From NCBI GenBank assembly GCA_903828515.1, contig CAIKMD010000006.1:930001-994000 (forward strand): a stretch of DNA of 64,000 nt, written 5' to 3'. The position numbers were made by a program, and so were the translations under genes. The stretch is from an uncultured Rhodospirillales bacterium (GTDB lineage Bacteria > Pseudomonadota > Alphaproteobacteria > ATCC43930 > CGMCC-115725). The notes below the pieces were generated by a model that saw only the letters and a program-made list of their open reading frames with translations, made no database searches and was not told where the DNA came from. Below, piece after piece: positions 35,761-44,366 of this stretch (position 1 is the first letter of the stretch; every line of letters starts with the position of its first letter).

Positions 35761-36747
35761 GTGGCGGAAAAACTGAAACTGCGCATGCTGATCGGCGATT
35801 ACGAGAGCACGCGCGCGTTGCGCGACGGCACCGTTCAGGCCGAGGGCATCAGCTTCGAGTTTCCGCATTATCCGGGTTACGAGGACATTCATCGCCAGGT
35901 CGCCTGGGACGACATCTGCGATGTCGGCGAATTCAACGGTCCGGCCTATGTCGCCGGCGCCAGCAAGGATTGGTCGATGACCGCCTTGCCGGTGTTTTTG
36001 CACCGCCGCTTTCGCCACGGCTTCATCTTCGTCAACAAGAATGCCGGCATCGAAAAGCCGACCGACCTGATCGGCAAGAAGATCGGCACGCCGATTTTTC
36101 AGCCGGCGGCCAGCGTCTGGATTCGCGGTTTCCTCGAAAACGACTACGGCGTGCCGTATCGCTCGGTCACCTGGATGACGAACGCGCCGGAGATCATCGA
36201 GTTCGAGCGGCACAAGGATTTGCATATCGAGCAGATACCGGCCGGCAAGGACCTCGACGACATGTTCAGCGCGGGCGAGATCGAGGCCTTCATCTCGCCG
36301 AACATTCCGCGCGGCATGACCCAGGGCCTGCCGCAGATCGCGCGACTGTGGCCCAATTATCGCGACCTCGAACTCGAGTTCTACAACCGCACCAAGATTT
36401 TCCCGATCATGCATGTCACGGTGGTCAAGCGCGACATCATCGACAAGAATCCCTGGGTGGTGAAAAGCCTGATGGACGCGTTCGAGAAATCGAAGCGGAT
36501 CGCTTATAAGCGGCTGACCAATCCGCGCATCGTGTCGTTGGCTTGGTATCAATCCTATCTCGAGGACGAGCGCGCGCTGCTCGGCCCCGATCCGTGGGAA
36601 CACGGCACCTCGGCGATCAACCGCAAGAATCTCGACATCATCGCCGGCTATGTCCATCAGCAGGGCATGTCGAACCGCCGCATGACGGTCGAGGAACTGT
36701 TCCCGGCCCAGGCGCTCTCGTGGTCGGCCAACGACGTGCCGCGCTAG
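35761..36747 (+). CDS. 4,5-dihydroxyphthalate decarboxylase-like / binding-protein-fold protein
   Basis: This 328-aa protein has no signal peptide, so it is cytoplasmic. It belongs to the group named after phthalate-pathway 4,5-dihydroxyphthalate decarboxylase, which has a periplasmic-binding-protein fold. LKLRMLIGDYESTRALRDGTVQAEGI is the group's start. IEKPTDLIGKKIGTPIFQPAASVWIRGFL and FISPNIPRGM follow in the order expected. The start is GTG 35761 behind AGGGAGGACTG. It precedes a Rieske oxygenase gene by four bases, the same partnership as in phthalate clusters. Decarboxylase activity is inferred from the group; a ligand-binding role is the alternative. Confidence 0.75.
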   Translation: MAEKLKLRMLIGDYESTRALRDGTVQAEGISFEFPHYPGYEDIHRQVAWDDICDVGEFNGPAYVAGASKDWSMTALPVFLHRRFRHGFIFVNKNAGIEKPTDLIGKKIGTPIFQPAASVWIRGFLENDYGVPYRSVTWMTNAPEIIEFERHKDLHIEQIPAGKDLDDMFSAGEIEAFISPNIPRGMTQGLPQIARLWPNYRDLELEFYNRTKIFPIMHVTVVKRDIIDKNPWVVKSLMDAFEKSKRIAYKRLTNPRIVSLAWYQSYLEDERALLGPDPWEHGTSAINRKNLDIIAGYVHQQGMSNRRMTVEELFPAQALSWSANDVPR

Positions 36748-36751
36748 ATCG

Positions 36752-37999
36752 ATGCTGTCCGAAAGCCAAAATCGGCTGCTCACCCAGACCGGCGCTGGAA
36801 CGCCGATGGGCGATTTGCTGCGCCGGTATTGGTGGCCGATCGCCGGCGCGTCGGAATTCGACGAGGCGCCGACGAAGCCCGTCCGCCTGATGGGCGAGAA
36901 TCTCGTGCTCTACCGGGATCGCGGCGGCACTTACGGGCTGCTCGACCGGCATTGCCCGCATCGTCGCGCCGATCTCAGCTTCGGCTTCGCCGAGGAATGC
37001 GGACTGCGCTGCGCCTATCACGGCTGGCACTTCGACGCGCAAGGCCGCTGCCTCGAACAGCCTTATGACGACACGGCGCATCCCGAGGCGAAGCTCAAGG
37101 ATCAGGTTCGCGTCAAAGCCTATCCGGTCGAGGAATGCGGCGGATTGCTGTGGGCCTATCTCGGGCCGCAACCGGCGCCCTGCTTGCCGCGCTGGGAGTT
37201 CTTCTTCTGGAAGAACGGGTTTCGCCAGATCGTGCTGTCGGAACTGCCGTGCAACTGGCTGCAATGCCAGGAGAACTCGATCGATCCGGTGCATACGGAA
37301 TGGCAGCACCGGAATTGGGAAATCCGGCACGCCGGCAAGGACGGTCCCTATTCGGAGACGCATCGCAAGGTCGGTTTCGAGGAATTCGATTACGGCTTCA
37401 CCTATAAGCGGGTGATGGAAGCGGGTACCGACACCGATCCGTTATGGACGATCGGCCGCGTCTGCCTCTGGCCCTATGCGCTTTTCACCGGCTCGCATGT
37501 CGAGTTTCGCGTGCCGGTCGACGACGAGAACACGCTGAGCGTCGGATGGTTTTTCGCGCGCGTGCCGAAAGAGAGCGAGCCCTACGAACAGAATTCGATC
37601 CCGACCTGGCAAGGCCCGGTCCGCGACGAGAAGACCGGCCGCTTGATCGGCAGCCACATCATGAATCAGGATTTCATCGCCTGGATCGGGCAGGGCGCGC
37701 TTGCCGACCGCAGCAAGGAGTTCCTCGGCGCCAGCGATCTCGGCGTCGCCATGATCCGCCGGCGCTTTCTCGCCGATCTGGACGCGATTGCCGCCGGTCG
37801 CGATCCGAAGGCGATCATCCGCGATGCGGCGACCGCCAAGAACGTCGCTTTGCCGGTCGCGGAGCGCGCCGAGTTCATGGATGGTGCCAACCGGGCCGAT
37901 ATTTCGCCGCGCAAGCGTGTTTTTCCGTTTCAAGCCGGCATGCCGGATGCCGTGAAGCATGCATTCGAAGAGGCGATGGGATTTCCGATCAAGGCCTGA
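36752..37999 (+). CDS. Rieske non-heme iron oxygenase, alpha subunit (phthalate/vanillate type)
   Basis: This 415-aa ring-hydroxylating or demethylating oxygenase has the Rieske motif CPHRRA (near residue 68) followed by CAYHGWHF (C-x2-H). The mononuclear iron site is seen in NWLQCQENSIDPVHTEWQH, with Asp and H-x4-H near residues 165-188. Length and order fit the class IA oxygenases such as vanillate O-demethylase or phthalate 4,5-dioxygenase. They need only a separate reductase, and no reductase gene is next to it here. It starts four bases after the decarboxylase-like gene. The substrate is likely a carboxylated or methoxylated aromatic; this is inference. Confidence 0.93.
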   Translation: MLSESQNRLLTQTGAGTPMGDLLRRYWWPIAGASEFDEAPTKPVRLMGENLVLYRDRGGTYGLLDRHCPHRRADLSFGFAEECGLRCAYHGWHFDAQGRCLEQPYDDTAHPEAKLKDQVRVKAYPVEECGGLLWAYLGPQPAPCLPRWEFFFWKNGFRQIVLSELPCNWLQCQENSIDPVHTEWQHRNWEIRHAGKDGPYSETHRKVGFEEFDYGFTYKRVMEAGTDTDPLWTIGRVCLWPYALFTGSHVEFRVPVDDENTLSVGWFFARVPKESEPYEQNSIPTWQGPVRDEKTGRLIGSHIMNQDFIAWIGQGALADRSKEFLGASDLGVAMIRRRFLADLDAIAAGRDPKAIIRDAATAKNVALPVAERAEFMDGANRADISPRKRVFPFQAGMPDAVKHAFEEAMGFPIKA

Positions 38000-38044
38000 C
38001 CGGAGCGCAACGCCGATCAACAAGTTTCAAAGGGAGCAAAGCCA

Positions 38045-39058
38045 ATGCCACGTTATTCGATGATCCTGGGTTCCGTCGTCGCCGCGTCCTTGATGGCCAA
38101 CGCGGCGAAGGCCGACGAAATGAAACTGATCATGACGACGATCGCGTCACCGTCGTCGCCGATCAGCCAGCAGACCTATCACGAGTGGGCCGATCGCATC
38201 AACGCGCAGGGCAAGGGTGTCGTGCAGCTCGACGTGCGCGACGGCACAACGCTTGCCAACAGCGCGAATTTCTATGACCGGCTGCTGAGCGACGTCATGC
38301 AGATCAGCTTCGGGTCGCTCAATTATCTCGCCGGCAAGTTCACCTTGTCCGAGGTCTTTGCGTTGCCCTTCGTGATGGATACGGCCGAACAGGAATCGGT
38401 GGTGTTCTGGCGGCTTTACAAGGCCGGATTGCTCGATTCCGAGTTCGACCAGATCGTCCCGCTGTTCATGCAGGCCTTCCCGCCGGTGTCGATGCATCTC
38501 GCCAAGAAGCCGACGGCGCCGCTGGATACGCTCAACGGCCTGAAGTTCATCGCCAGCGGACGCATCCCGACCGCGGTGGTGACCAAACTGGGCGGCACGC
38601 CGCTCTCGATCCCGTTGACCGATTCCTATCAGGCGCTGCAGCGCAACACCGCGGACGGGATCAATTTCCCGATGGCGGCGTTGCCCGATTTCAAGCTCGA
38701 CGAGGTGACCACCTATCACATTACCGCGCCGTTCGGCGGCGGCCCCGGCGGCGTGTGGATGTCGAAGGCGAAATATCTGAGCCTGCCGCCGGAGGTGCGC
38801 AAAATCCTCGACGACAATTCGGGCGAGAAGCAGAGCCGCCGCGCCGGCGTGATCCTCGATCAGTTGCAAGCGAAGGTCCGCAGTGATTTGTCCACGGCGA
38901 AAGGCCAGACCGTCGTGACCCTGACCGCCGAACAGCAGAAGAAATGGAACGATCTGCTGGTGCCGCTGGTCCAGTCCTGGGCCGATACCGACGCGGCTCA
39001 CGCCAAGGTTCTGGCGGCGACGCGCGAACTTGCCGTGCAGGTCAATGCCGGCAAGTAA
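38045..39058 (+). CDS. TRAP DctP-family substrate-binding protein, orphan (tandem copy 1)
   Basis: This 337-aa protein has a signal peptide (MPRYSMILGSVVAASLMANAAKA). The mature part has the DctP features GVVQLDVRDGTTLANSANFY, GRIPTAVVTKLGGTP and DEVTTYHITAPFGG. The Arg in SGRIPTAV sits where the family binds the ligand carboxylate. It starts at ATG 38045 after AAAGGGAGC. The next gene encodes a near duplicate of the same length; by eye about four fifths of residues are equal with no gaps. This suggests a recent tandem duplication with changes toward another ligand. No membrane subunits are nearby. Confidence 0.92.
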   Translation: MPRYSMILGSVVAASLMANAAKADEMKLIMTTIASPSSPISQQTYHEWADRINAQGKGVVQLDVRDGTTLANSANFYDRLLSDVMQISFGSLNYLAGKFTLSEVFALPFVMDTAEQESVVFWRLYKAGLLDSEFDQIVPLFMQAFPPVSMHLAKKPTAPLDTLNGLKFIASGRIPTAVVTKLGGTPLSIPLTDSYQALQRNTADGINFPMAALPDFKLDEVTTYHITAPFGGGPGGVWMSKAKYLSLPPEVRKILDDNSGEKQSRRAGVILDQLQAKVRSDLSTAKGQTVVTLTAEQQKKWNDLLVPLVQSWADTDAAHAKVLAATRELAVQVNAGK

Positions 39059-39086
39059 GCGCGGAGTGAGGAGTGAGGTGAAGCCA

Positions 39087-40100
39087 ATGCCACGTTATTC
39101 GGTGATTCTGGGCGCCGTCGTCGTCGCGGCCTTGGCGGCCACTGCCGCCAGGGCCGACGAGATGAAGTTGATCATGACGACGATCGTGCAACCGAATAAG
39201 CCGATCTCGCAGCAGGTCTATCACAAATGGGCCGACGACATAAACGCCAAGGGTAAAGGCGTCGTGCAGATCGACGTGCGCGATGGCACGACGCTCGCCA
39301 ACAGCGCGAATTTCTACGACCGGCTGCTCAGCGACGTCATGCAGATCAGCTTCGGCTCGTTGAACTACGTGGCCGGCAAGTTCACCTTGTCCGAGGTCTT
39401 CGCCTTGCCGTTCATCACGGATTCGGCGGAGCAGGAATCGGCGGTGTTCTGGCGTCTCTACAAGACCGGCGCGCTCGATTCCGAATTCGACCAGATCGTG
39501 CCGTTGTACATGCACGCCTTCCCGCCGGTGTCGATGCATTTTGCCAAGAAGCCGACGAAGCCGCTGGAAAACCTGAACGGTCTCAAATTCATCGCCAGTG
39601 GCCGCATCCCGACCGCGGTGGTGACGAGACTGGGCGGCAGCCCGCTCTCGATCCCGTTGACCGACTCTTATCAGGCGCTCCAGCGCAACACGGCCGACGG
39701 CATCAATTTCCCGATGGCCGCCTTGTCCGATTTCAGGCTCGACGAGGTGACGACCTATCACATCACGGCCGCGTTCGGCGGCGGTCCCGGCGGTGTCTGG
39801 ATGTCGAAGGCGAAATACCAGAGCCTGCCGCCGGAGGTGCGCAAAATCCTCGACGACAATTCGGGCGAGGCCGAAAGCCGCCGCGCCGGCGCGGTGCTGG
39901 ATCAGTTGCAGGCGAAGGTCCAGGCCGATTTGTCGTCGGCCAAGAACCAGACCGTGGTCGGGCTGACGGCCGACCAGTCGAAGAAATGGCACGATCTGCT
40001 GACGCCGCTGGTCGATGCCTGGGGCGAGACTGATGCAGCCCATGCGAAGGTGCTGGCGATGACCCGCGAGATTGCCGCCCAGGTGAAGGCCGGCAAATAA
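39087..40100 (+). CDS. TRAP DctP-family substrate-binding protein, orphan (tandem copy 2)
   Basis: This 337-aa near duplicate of the preceding gene has a signal peptide (MPRYSVILGAVVVAALAATAARA) and the same mature motifs (GRIPTAVVTRLGGSP, DEVTTYHITAAFGG). Differences cluster in scattered surface positions (for example KPISQQVYHKWADD instead of SPISQQTYHEWADR). ATG 39087 gives a clean signal peptide; a longer upstream frame reads through the previous gene's end. Upstream of the start the two copies share AAGCCAATGCC. It ends the catabolic region; DUF1289 starts 57 bases later. It lacks its own transporter genes. Confidence 0.92.
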   Translation: MPRYSVILGAVVVAALAATAARADEMKLIMTTIVQPNKPISQQVYHKWADDINAKGKGVVQIDVRDGTTLANSANFYDRLLSDVMQISFGSLNYVAGKFTLSEVFALPFITDSAEQESAVFWRLYKTGALDSEFDQIVPLYMHAFPPVSMHFAKKPTKPLENLNGLKFIASGRIPTAVVTRLGGSPLSIPLTDSYQALQRNTADGINFPMAALSDFRLDEVTTYHITAAFGGGPGGVWMSKAKYQSLPPEVRKILDDNSGEAESRRAGAVLDQLQAKVQADLSSAKNQTVVGLTADQSKKWHDLLTPLVDAWGETDAAHAKVLAMTREIAAQVKAGK

Positions 40101-40157
40101 GCGGGTAATCGGCATCGGCGGTATTCCCCGGCCGAGCGGGGCTGGTAAGATCGTGCG

Positions 40158-40331
40158 ATGCCGCACCCGCGCGTTCCGTCGCCCTGTATCAAGGTTTGCA
40201 TGCTCGATCCGCTGACCAATCGCTGCATCGGCTGCGGGCGCACGATCGAGGAAATCGCGAATTGGGGATTGCAGCCGATGGACGAGATCGATCACGAAGC
40301 GCCCGTTCAGCGGACAGCGAACGAGACATGA
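40158..40331 (+). CDS. DUF1289 family small cysteine-rich protein
   Basis: A 57-aa protein in the DUF1289 pattern common in proteobacteria. PSPCIKVCMLDPLTNRC begins it, with C-x3-C, then C-x2-C in CIGCGRTIEEIANW, so it probably binds a metal or iron-sulfur cluster. Function of the family is unknown. It starts at ATG 40158. The stop TGA at 40329-40331 overlaps the ATG of the glycosyltransferase gene (ATGA), so the two genes are translationally coupled. It is too short to be found by length-based searches but the match is clear. Confidence 0.9.
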   Translation: MPHPRVPSPCIKVCMLDPLTNRCIGCGRTIEEIANWGLQPMDEIDHEAPVQRTANET

Positions 40332-42418
40332 CGACGAACGATGCCGGCGTGGAGGCAAAGCTCCGCGAGGCCATGTCGCTGCATCAGCAGGGACGCCCAG
40401 TCGAGGCGGAAGCCGCTTACGCCCTGGTTCTCGAGCAGCAGCCGCAAAACTTCTACGCGCTGCATTATCTCGGGTTGCTCGTGCTGCACGGGGGGCAGGT
40501 CGAGCGCGGCGTGGCGTTGCTGCAAAGAGCCGTCGCCGTCGATCCCAAAGTTGCGCCGACGCATCTTCAACTGGGCTTCGGGCTGGAACAGCTCAAGCGC
40601 CTTGCCGAGGCCATCGCGAGCTATGACCGCGCGATCGCGCTGCAGCCCAACGTGCCCGAGGCGTATTACAATCGCGGCAACGCGCTGATGGATTTCGATC
40701 GTCTCGCCGACGCCGTCGCCAGTTACGACAAGGCGATCGGGCTGAAGCGGGATTATGCCGAGGCCCATAACAATCGCGGCCTGGCGCTCGTCAAACTGAG
40801 GCGCTTCGACGAAGCCATCGTCAGCTATGACCAGGTCATCGCGCTGGCGCCCGGTTTCGCCGATGCTCACTACAACCGGGCCAACGCATTCGACTCGCTC
40901 GGCCGGTTCGACGAGGCGCTCGCCGGCTTCGAGCAGGCGATCGCGCTCGAGCCCGGTAGCGCCGAGGCCTACAACAATCGCGGCAATATCCTCCTGCGGC
41001 TCAATCGATATGACGAGGCGCTGGCCAGTTACGACAAGGCGATCGCGCTCAATCCCGACCTCGAAGAAGTCGCGGGCGCGCGCTTTCTGGCGAAAATGCG
41101 GTTCTGCGATTGGCGCGATTTCGCGGCTGACGGCGCGAATCTCGTCGCGTCGGTGCGCGGCGGCAAGATCAGCACGCCGCCCTTCGCGTTTCTCGCCGTT
41201 GCGTCGGCCCCCGAAGACCAGTTTCGCTGCGCGCGCGATTGGTCATCCGCGCGATATCCGGCGCCGGTGGTCTGGCAAGGCGAACGGCACGATCACGCGC
41301 GAATCCGCCTCGCCTATCTTTCGGCCGATTATCGGGCCCACCCGGTGGCTTATCTGGTCGCCGAGCTGTTCGAGAAGCACGACCGCGCGCGTTTCGAGGT
41401 GGTGGGCGTTTCCTTCAGCGGCGACGACGGCAGCGCGATCCGAACCCGGATCGCGGCGGCGTTCGACGAATTCCACGACGTCGCCGGCAAAACCGATCGG
41501 GAAATCGCCGATCTTTTACGCGATCGTCAAATCGATATCGCCATCGATCTGATGGGATACACCCAGGGTATGCGGCCGGGCGTTTTCGCCGCGCGTCCGG
41601 CGGCGATCCAGGTGAACTATCTCGGCTATCCCGGCACCATGGGAACGTCGTTCATCGACTACATCGTCGCCGACAAGATCGTGGCGCCGATGGAGCAGCG
41701 GCCTTTCTACGCTGAGAAAATCGTCCACCTGCCGCATTGCTATCAGGCCAACGATACCAAGCGCGCGATCGCCGCGACGACGCCGACCCGACGGGAGGCC
41801 GGCCTGCCCGAACGCGGGTTCGTGTTCTGCTGCTTCAACAGCACCTACAAGATCACGCCCGATATCTTCGACATCTGGATGAGGTTGCTGAAGCAGGTCG
41901 ACGACAGCGTGTTGTGGCTGTTGGAGGATAACGCGATCGCCGCGGCCAATCTGCGGCGGGAAGCGGTCGCGCGCGGCGTGGCGGCCGAAAGATTGGTTTT
42001 CGCCCCGCGCATGGCGTTGCCCGATCATCTCGCGCGCCACCGCCTGGCCGATCTGTTTCTCGACACGCTGCCCTACAACGCCCACACCACGGCCAGCGAT
42101 GCGCTCTGGGCGGGGTTGCCGATCGTGACCTGCGTTGGACCGACTTTCCCCGGTCGGGTCGCCGCCAGTCTGCTGAATGCGATGGGGCTGCCGGAACTGA
42201 TCGCGACGACACGGGTCGATTACGAACGGCTGGCGGGCGAGCTTGCGACCGATCCGGAAAAATTGGCTGGGATCAGGAAAACCCTCGCGGCGAATCGCGC
42301 GACCGCGCCGTTGTTCGATACCGCGCTTTATGCCCGGCATATCGAAGCGGCCTACACGGCGATGGATGGGCGATATAAGGCCGGCTTGGCCCCCGATCAT
42401 CTCGTCGTGACGGGCTAG
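40328..42418 (+). CDS. TPR-containing O-GlcNAc transferase-like glycosyltransferase (GT41)
   Basis: A ~696-aa protein. The first ~250 residues are at least five TPR repeats of 34 residues, such as AIASYDRAIALQPNVPEAYY and AVASYDKAIGLKRDYAEAHN. The rest matches the SPY/OGT catalytic region: LAYLSADYRAHPVAYLVAEL, then VNYLGYPGTMGTSFIDYIVAD, then FCCFNSTYKITPDIFDIWMRL and DLFLDTLPYNAHTTASDALW (UDP binding). Bacterial members glycosylate proteins or surface polymers. It is cytosolic, with no signal. ATG 40328 overlaps the DUF1289 stop. The open frame reaches further upstream but the ATGA overlap and the family start point to this ATG. Confidence 0.92.
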   Translation: MTTNDAGVEAKLREAMSLHQQGRPVEAEAAYALVLEQQPQNFYALHYLGLLVLHGGQVERGVALLQRAVAVDPKVAPTHLQLGFGLEQLKRLAEAIASYDRAIALQPNVPEAYYNRGNALMDFDRLADAVASYDKAIGLKRDYAEAHNNRGLALVKLRRFDEAIVSYDQVIALAPGFADAHYNRANAFDSLGRFDEALAGFEQAIALEPGSAEAYNNRGNILLRLNRYDEALASYDKAIALNPDLEEVAGARFLAKMRFCDWRDFAADGANLVASVRGGKISTPPFAFLAVASAPEDQFRCARDWSSARYPAPVVWQGERHDHARIRLAYLSADYRAHPVAYLVAELFEKHDRARFEVVGVSFSGDDGSAIRTRIAAAFDEFHDVAGKTDREIADLLRDRQIDIAIDLMGYTQGMRPGVFAARPAAIQVNYLGYPGTMGTSFIDYIVADKIVAPMEQRPFYAEKIVHLPHCYQANDTKRAIAATTPTRREAGLPERGFVFCCFNSTYKITPDIFDIWMRLLKQVDDSVLWLLEDNAIAAANLRREAVARGVAAERLVFAPRMALPDHLARHRLADLFLDTLPYNAHTTASDALWAGLPIVTCVGPTFPGRVAASLLNAMGLPELIATTRVDYERLAGELATDPEKLAGIRKTLAANRATAPLFDTALYARHIEAAYTAMDGRYKAGLAPDHLVVTG

Positions 42419-42450
42419 CGTTCGGTGCCTGTAGTGGTCATGTTCAGACC

Positions 42451-42708
42451 ATGAGCAAAGTGGGTTTGATTGTCGCCGCGGTCCTGGCTGCATCGGCGAT
42501 GGCGATCGGGTTTTCCGCCTGGTCATCGCTGGCCGCGGTCCAAATCAGCACCAGCGGAATGGTCGCCATGGTCCTTGGCGGAATCGCCACGCTGGGCCTT
42601 GGCGCCGGTCTTATGGGGCTGGTATTTTGGAGCAATCGCAAGGGGTTCGATGATGCGGCGGGTGCCGCACCGACGACCGACCACCCCACCGATCGCCCGG
42701 AAAAATAG
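42451..42708 (+). CDS. small two-helix membrane protein, unknown function
   Basis: An 85-aa protein with two hydrophobic helices: VGLIVAAVLAASAMAIGF near the N-terminus and VAMVLGGIATLGLGAGLMGLVFW in the middle. A polar, Asp/Pro-rich tail faces the cytoplasm by the positive-inside rule. No family was recognised. It starts at ATG 42451, 32 bases behind the glycosyltransferase gene, with good codon use. The stop lies at the edge of a palindrome-containing spacer leading to the XRE gene. A real gene is likely; a role is not known. Confidence 0.65.
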   Translation: MSKVGLIVAAVLAASAMAIGFSAWSSLAAVQISTSGMVAMVLGGIATLGLGAGLMGLVFWSNRKGFDDAAGAAPTTDHPTDRPEK

Positions 42709-42760
42709 GTGTATTTGATACCTACACCCTCACAAGAGGAGTGGTATTTCGCAAAATACC
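42707..42760 (+). promoter_or_regulatory. two palindromes upstream of the XRE regulator gene
   Basis: The first palindrome runs from AGGT (42707) to ACCT (42723), with spacer GTATTTGAT. The second is GGTATTT-CGCA-AAATACC at 42743-42760, a perfect 7-bp inverted repeat. Their centres are about 36 bases apart and the arms are similar (GGTAT/GGTGTATTT). They lie ~63-116 bases before the XRE start codon. Self-regulation by that protein is the simplest reading. This is inference. Confidence 0.5.
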
Positions 42761-42822
42761 TCGGTATAGAAACGATGTCGATTGATCGCCCGATCACTAA
42801 TGCGAATAAGGATTAGCCCGCC

Positions 42823-43287
42823 ATGGCCGAGATTGACGTGCCCACCAAAGCCGGAACCGAGGTCCAACCCCGCCGCCGCCGCACCATTCGCGAGCATGGT
42901 CCGGACCCGGTGGACGTCCATGTGGGCAAGCGCCTGCGTCAGGCCCGGTTCCTGGCCGGCATGAGCCAGGAAGAACTCGGCGCCGGGATCGGCGTCTCGT
43001 TCCAGGCCGTGCAGAAATACGAGCACGGCGAAAACCGCCTCAGCGCCAGCCGGCTCTTCAAGGCGGCGACGTTGCTGGAACGGCCGGTGTCGTTCTTCTT
43101 CGAGGAACTGGGCGCCGCGCCGGGCGATACGCCCGCCGCCGGGTTTAGCCGCGAAGAGATCGAACTCGTGCGCCATTTCCGGCAGATCCCGAGCGACGAC
43201 GTCCGCGAGCATCTGCTGCAGATGACCAAGCGCATCGGCGGTCTCGATGGCGATGCCGAGGCGAAGCCGAGCGCCGAGCGCGCCTAA
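42823..43287 (+). CDS. XRE-family HTH transcriptional regulator
   Basis: A 154-aa protein with a helix-turn-helix of the lambda-repressor type at residues ~27-82: HVGKRLRQARFLAGMSQEELG and GVSFQAVQKYEHGENRLSAS. The C-terminal part is helical and acidic. This form, with an extended Arg-rich N-terminus (QPRRRRTIREHG) and an ending EHLLQMTKRI, is common in alphaproteobacteria as a general regulator. It starts at ATG 42823 after AAGGATTAG. Two palindromes upstream probably serve as its own operators. The ABC importer operon follows 61 bases later on the same strand. Confidence 0.92.
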   Translation: MAEIDVPTKAGTEVQPRRRRTIREHGPDPVDVHVGKRLRQARFLAGMSQEELGAGIGVSFQAVQKYEHGENRLSASRLFKAATLLERPVSFFFEELGAAPGDTPAAGFSREEIELVRHFRQIPSDDVREHLLQMTKRIGGLDGDAEAKPSAERA

Positions 43288-43348
43288 ACCCTCCCGCACT
43301 TTGCTGTCGCCGCGACGGCAACGCCTGGGCTAAAACAAGCCCAAGGCG

Positions 43349-44365
43349 ATGAGGGGGCGGGGCGTGAAGCAGTTTGTGGCGGCGCTGATCGGCGCGACGG
43401 TAGTGACAGCGGCCTTCGGCGCGCCGGCGGCATGGGCGCTCGATCAGGTCACCTTCGGCACCGATTGGCAGGCCGAGGCCGAGCATGGCGGCTATTACCA
43501 GGCGCTCGCCACCGGCATCTATGAAAAACACGGGATCAAGCTGACGCTCCGCCAGGGCGGGCCGCAGGTCAATCACACCCAGTTGCTGGCCGCCGGGCGG
43601 CTCGATTTCGACGAGGCGCCGAATTCCTTCACCGGGCTCAATTTCGTCGCCCAGAAGGTGCCGATGGTCGCGGTCGCCGCGTTCTTCCAGAAAGACCCGT
43701 CGGTGCTGATCGCGCATGCCGGGGTCGGCAATGACAGCCTCCCCGCGCTCAAGGGCAAGCCGATCATGATCGGCGCTGACACCCGCGTCGGCTATTGGCT
43801 CTTTTTGAAGGCCAAGTTCGGCTACACCGACGATCAGATCCGGCCGTACAATTTCAACGCCGCGCCGTTCCTCGCCGACAAGAACGCGGTGCAGCAGGGC
43901 TATCTCACCAGCGAGCCGTTCATCATCGAGCAGCAGGGCGTGAAGCCGCAGGTGTTTCTGTTGGCCGATGTCGGCTATTCGAGCTACGGCTCGCTGATCG
44001 AGACGTCGCAGAAGCTGATCGACACCAACCCCGACCTCGTGCAGCGTTTCGTCGACGCCAGTATCGAGGGCTGGGCGAGTTATATGTACGGCGATCCGGC
44101 GCCGGGGAATGCGCTGATCAAAAAAGACAACCCCGAGCAGACCGACGCGTTGCTGGCCTATGCGCGCGAAAAGATGAAGGTCTACGGCATCATCGACAGC
44201 GGCGACAGCAGCGCCAATGGGATCGGGGCGATGTCCGATGCGCGGTGGCAGGATTTCACCCAAACGATGACCGGGCAGGGGCTCTATCCGCCAGGCACCG
44301 ATCCTAGCCGCGCCTATACGCTGCGCTTCGTCAACAAGCGCGTCGGGAACGAGCTGCGCAAGTAG
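43349..44365 (+). CDS. ABC transporter substrate-binding protein (NMT1/THI5-like)
   Basis: This 338-aa periplasmic protein has a signal peptide (KQFVAALIGATVVTAAFG-APAAWA). The mature part reads LDQVTFGTDWQAEAEHGGYYQAL, the opening of the NMT1/ThiY group that binds pyrimidine or thiamine precursors, nitrate or taurine-like compounds. It starts at ATG 43349; a GTG 15 bases later also has a GAGGGGG site before it. The following two genes encode ATPase and permease, so this is a complete importer, in contrast to the other binding proteins in this window. A hairpin at 43321-43346 sits just in front. The substrate is open. Confidence 0.92.
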   Translation: MRGRGVKQFVAALIGATVVTAAFGAPAAWALDQVTFGTDWQAEAEHGGYYQALATGIYEKHGIKLTLRQGGPQVNHTQLLAAGRLDFDEAPNSFTGLNFVAQKVPMVAVAAFFQKDPSVLIAHAGVGNDSLPALKGKPIMIGADTRVGYWLFLKAKFGYTDDQIRPYNFNAAPFLADKNAVQQGYLTSEPFIIEQQGVKPQVFLLADVGYSSYGSLIETSQKLIDTNPDLVQRFVDASIEGWASYMYGDPAPGNALIKKDNPEQTDALLAYAREKMKVYGIIDSGDSSANGIGAMSDARWQDFTQTMTGQGLYPPGTDPSRAYTLRFVNKRVGNELRK

Positions 44366-44366
44366 C

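Noticed and set aside
43321-43346. Imperfect hairpin before the ABC binding protein as a riboswitch
   Set aside because: A single short stem with a bulge; the conserved thiamine riboswitch elements (CTGAGA, ACCTGA) are absent.
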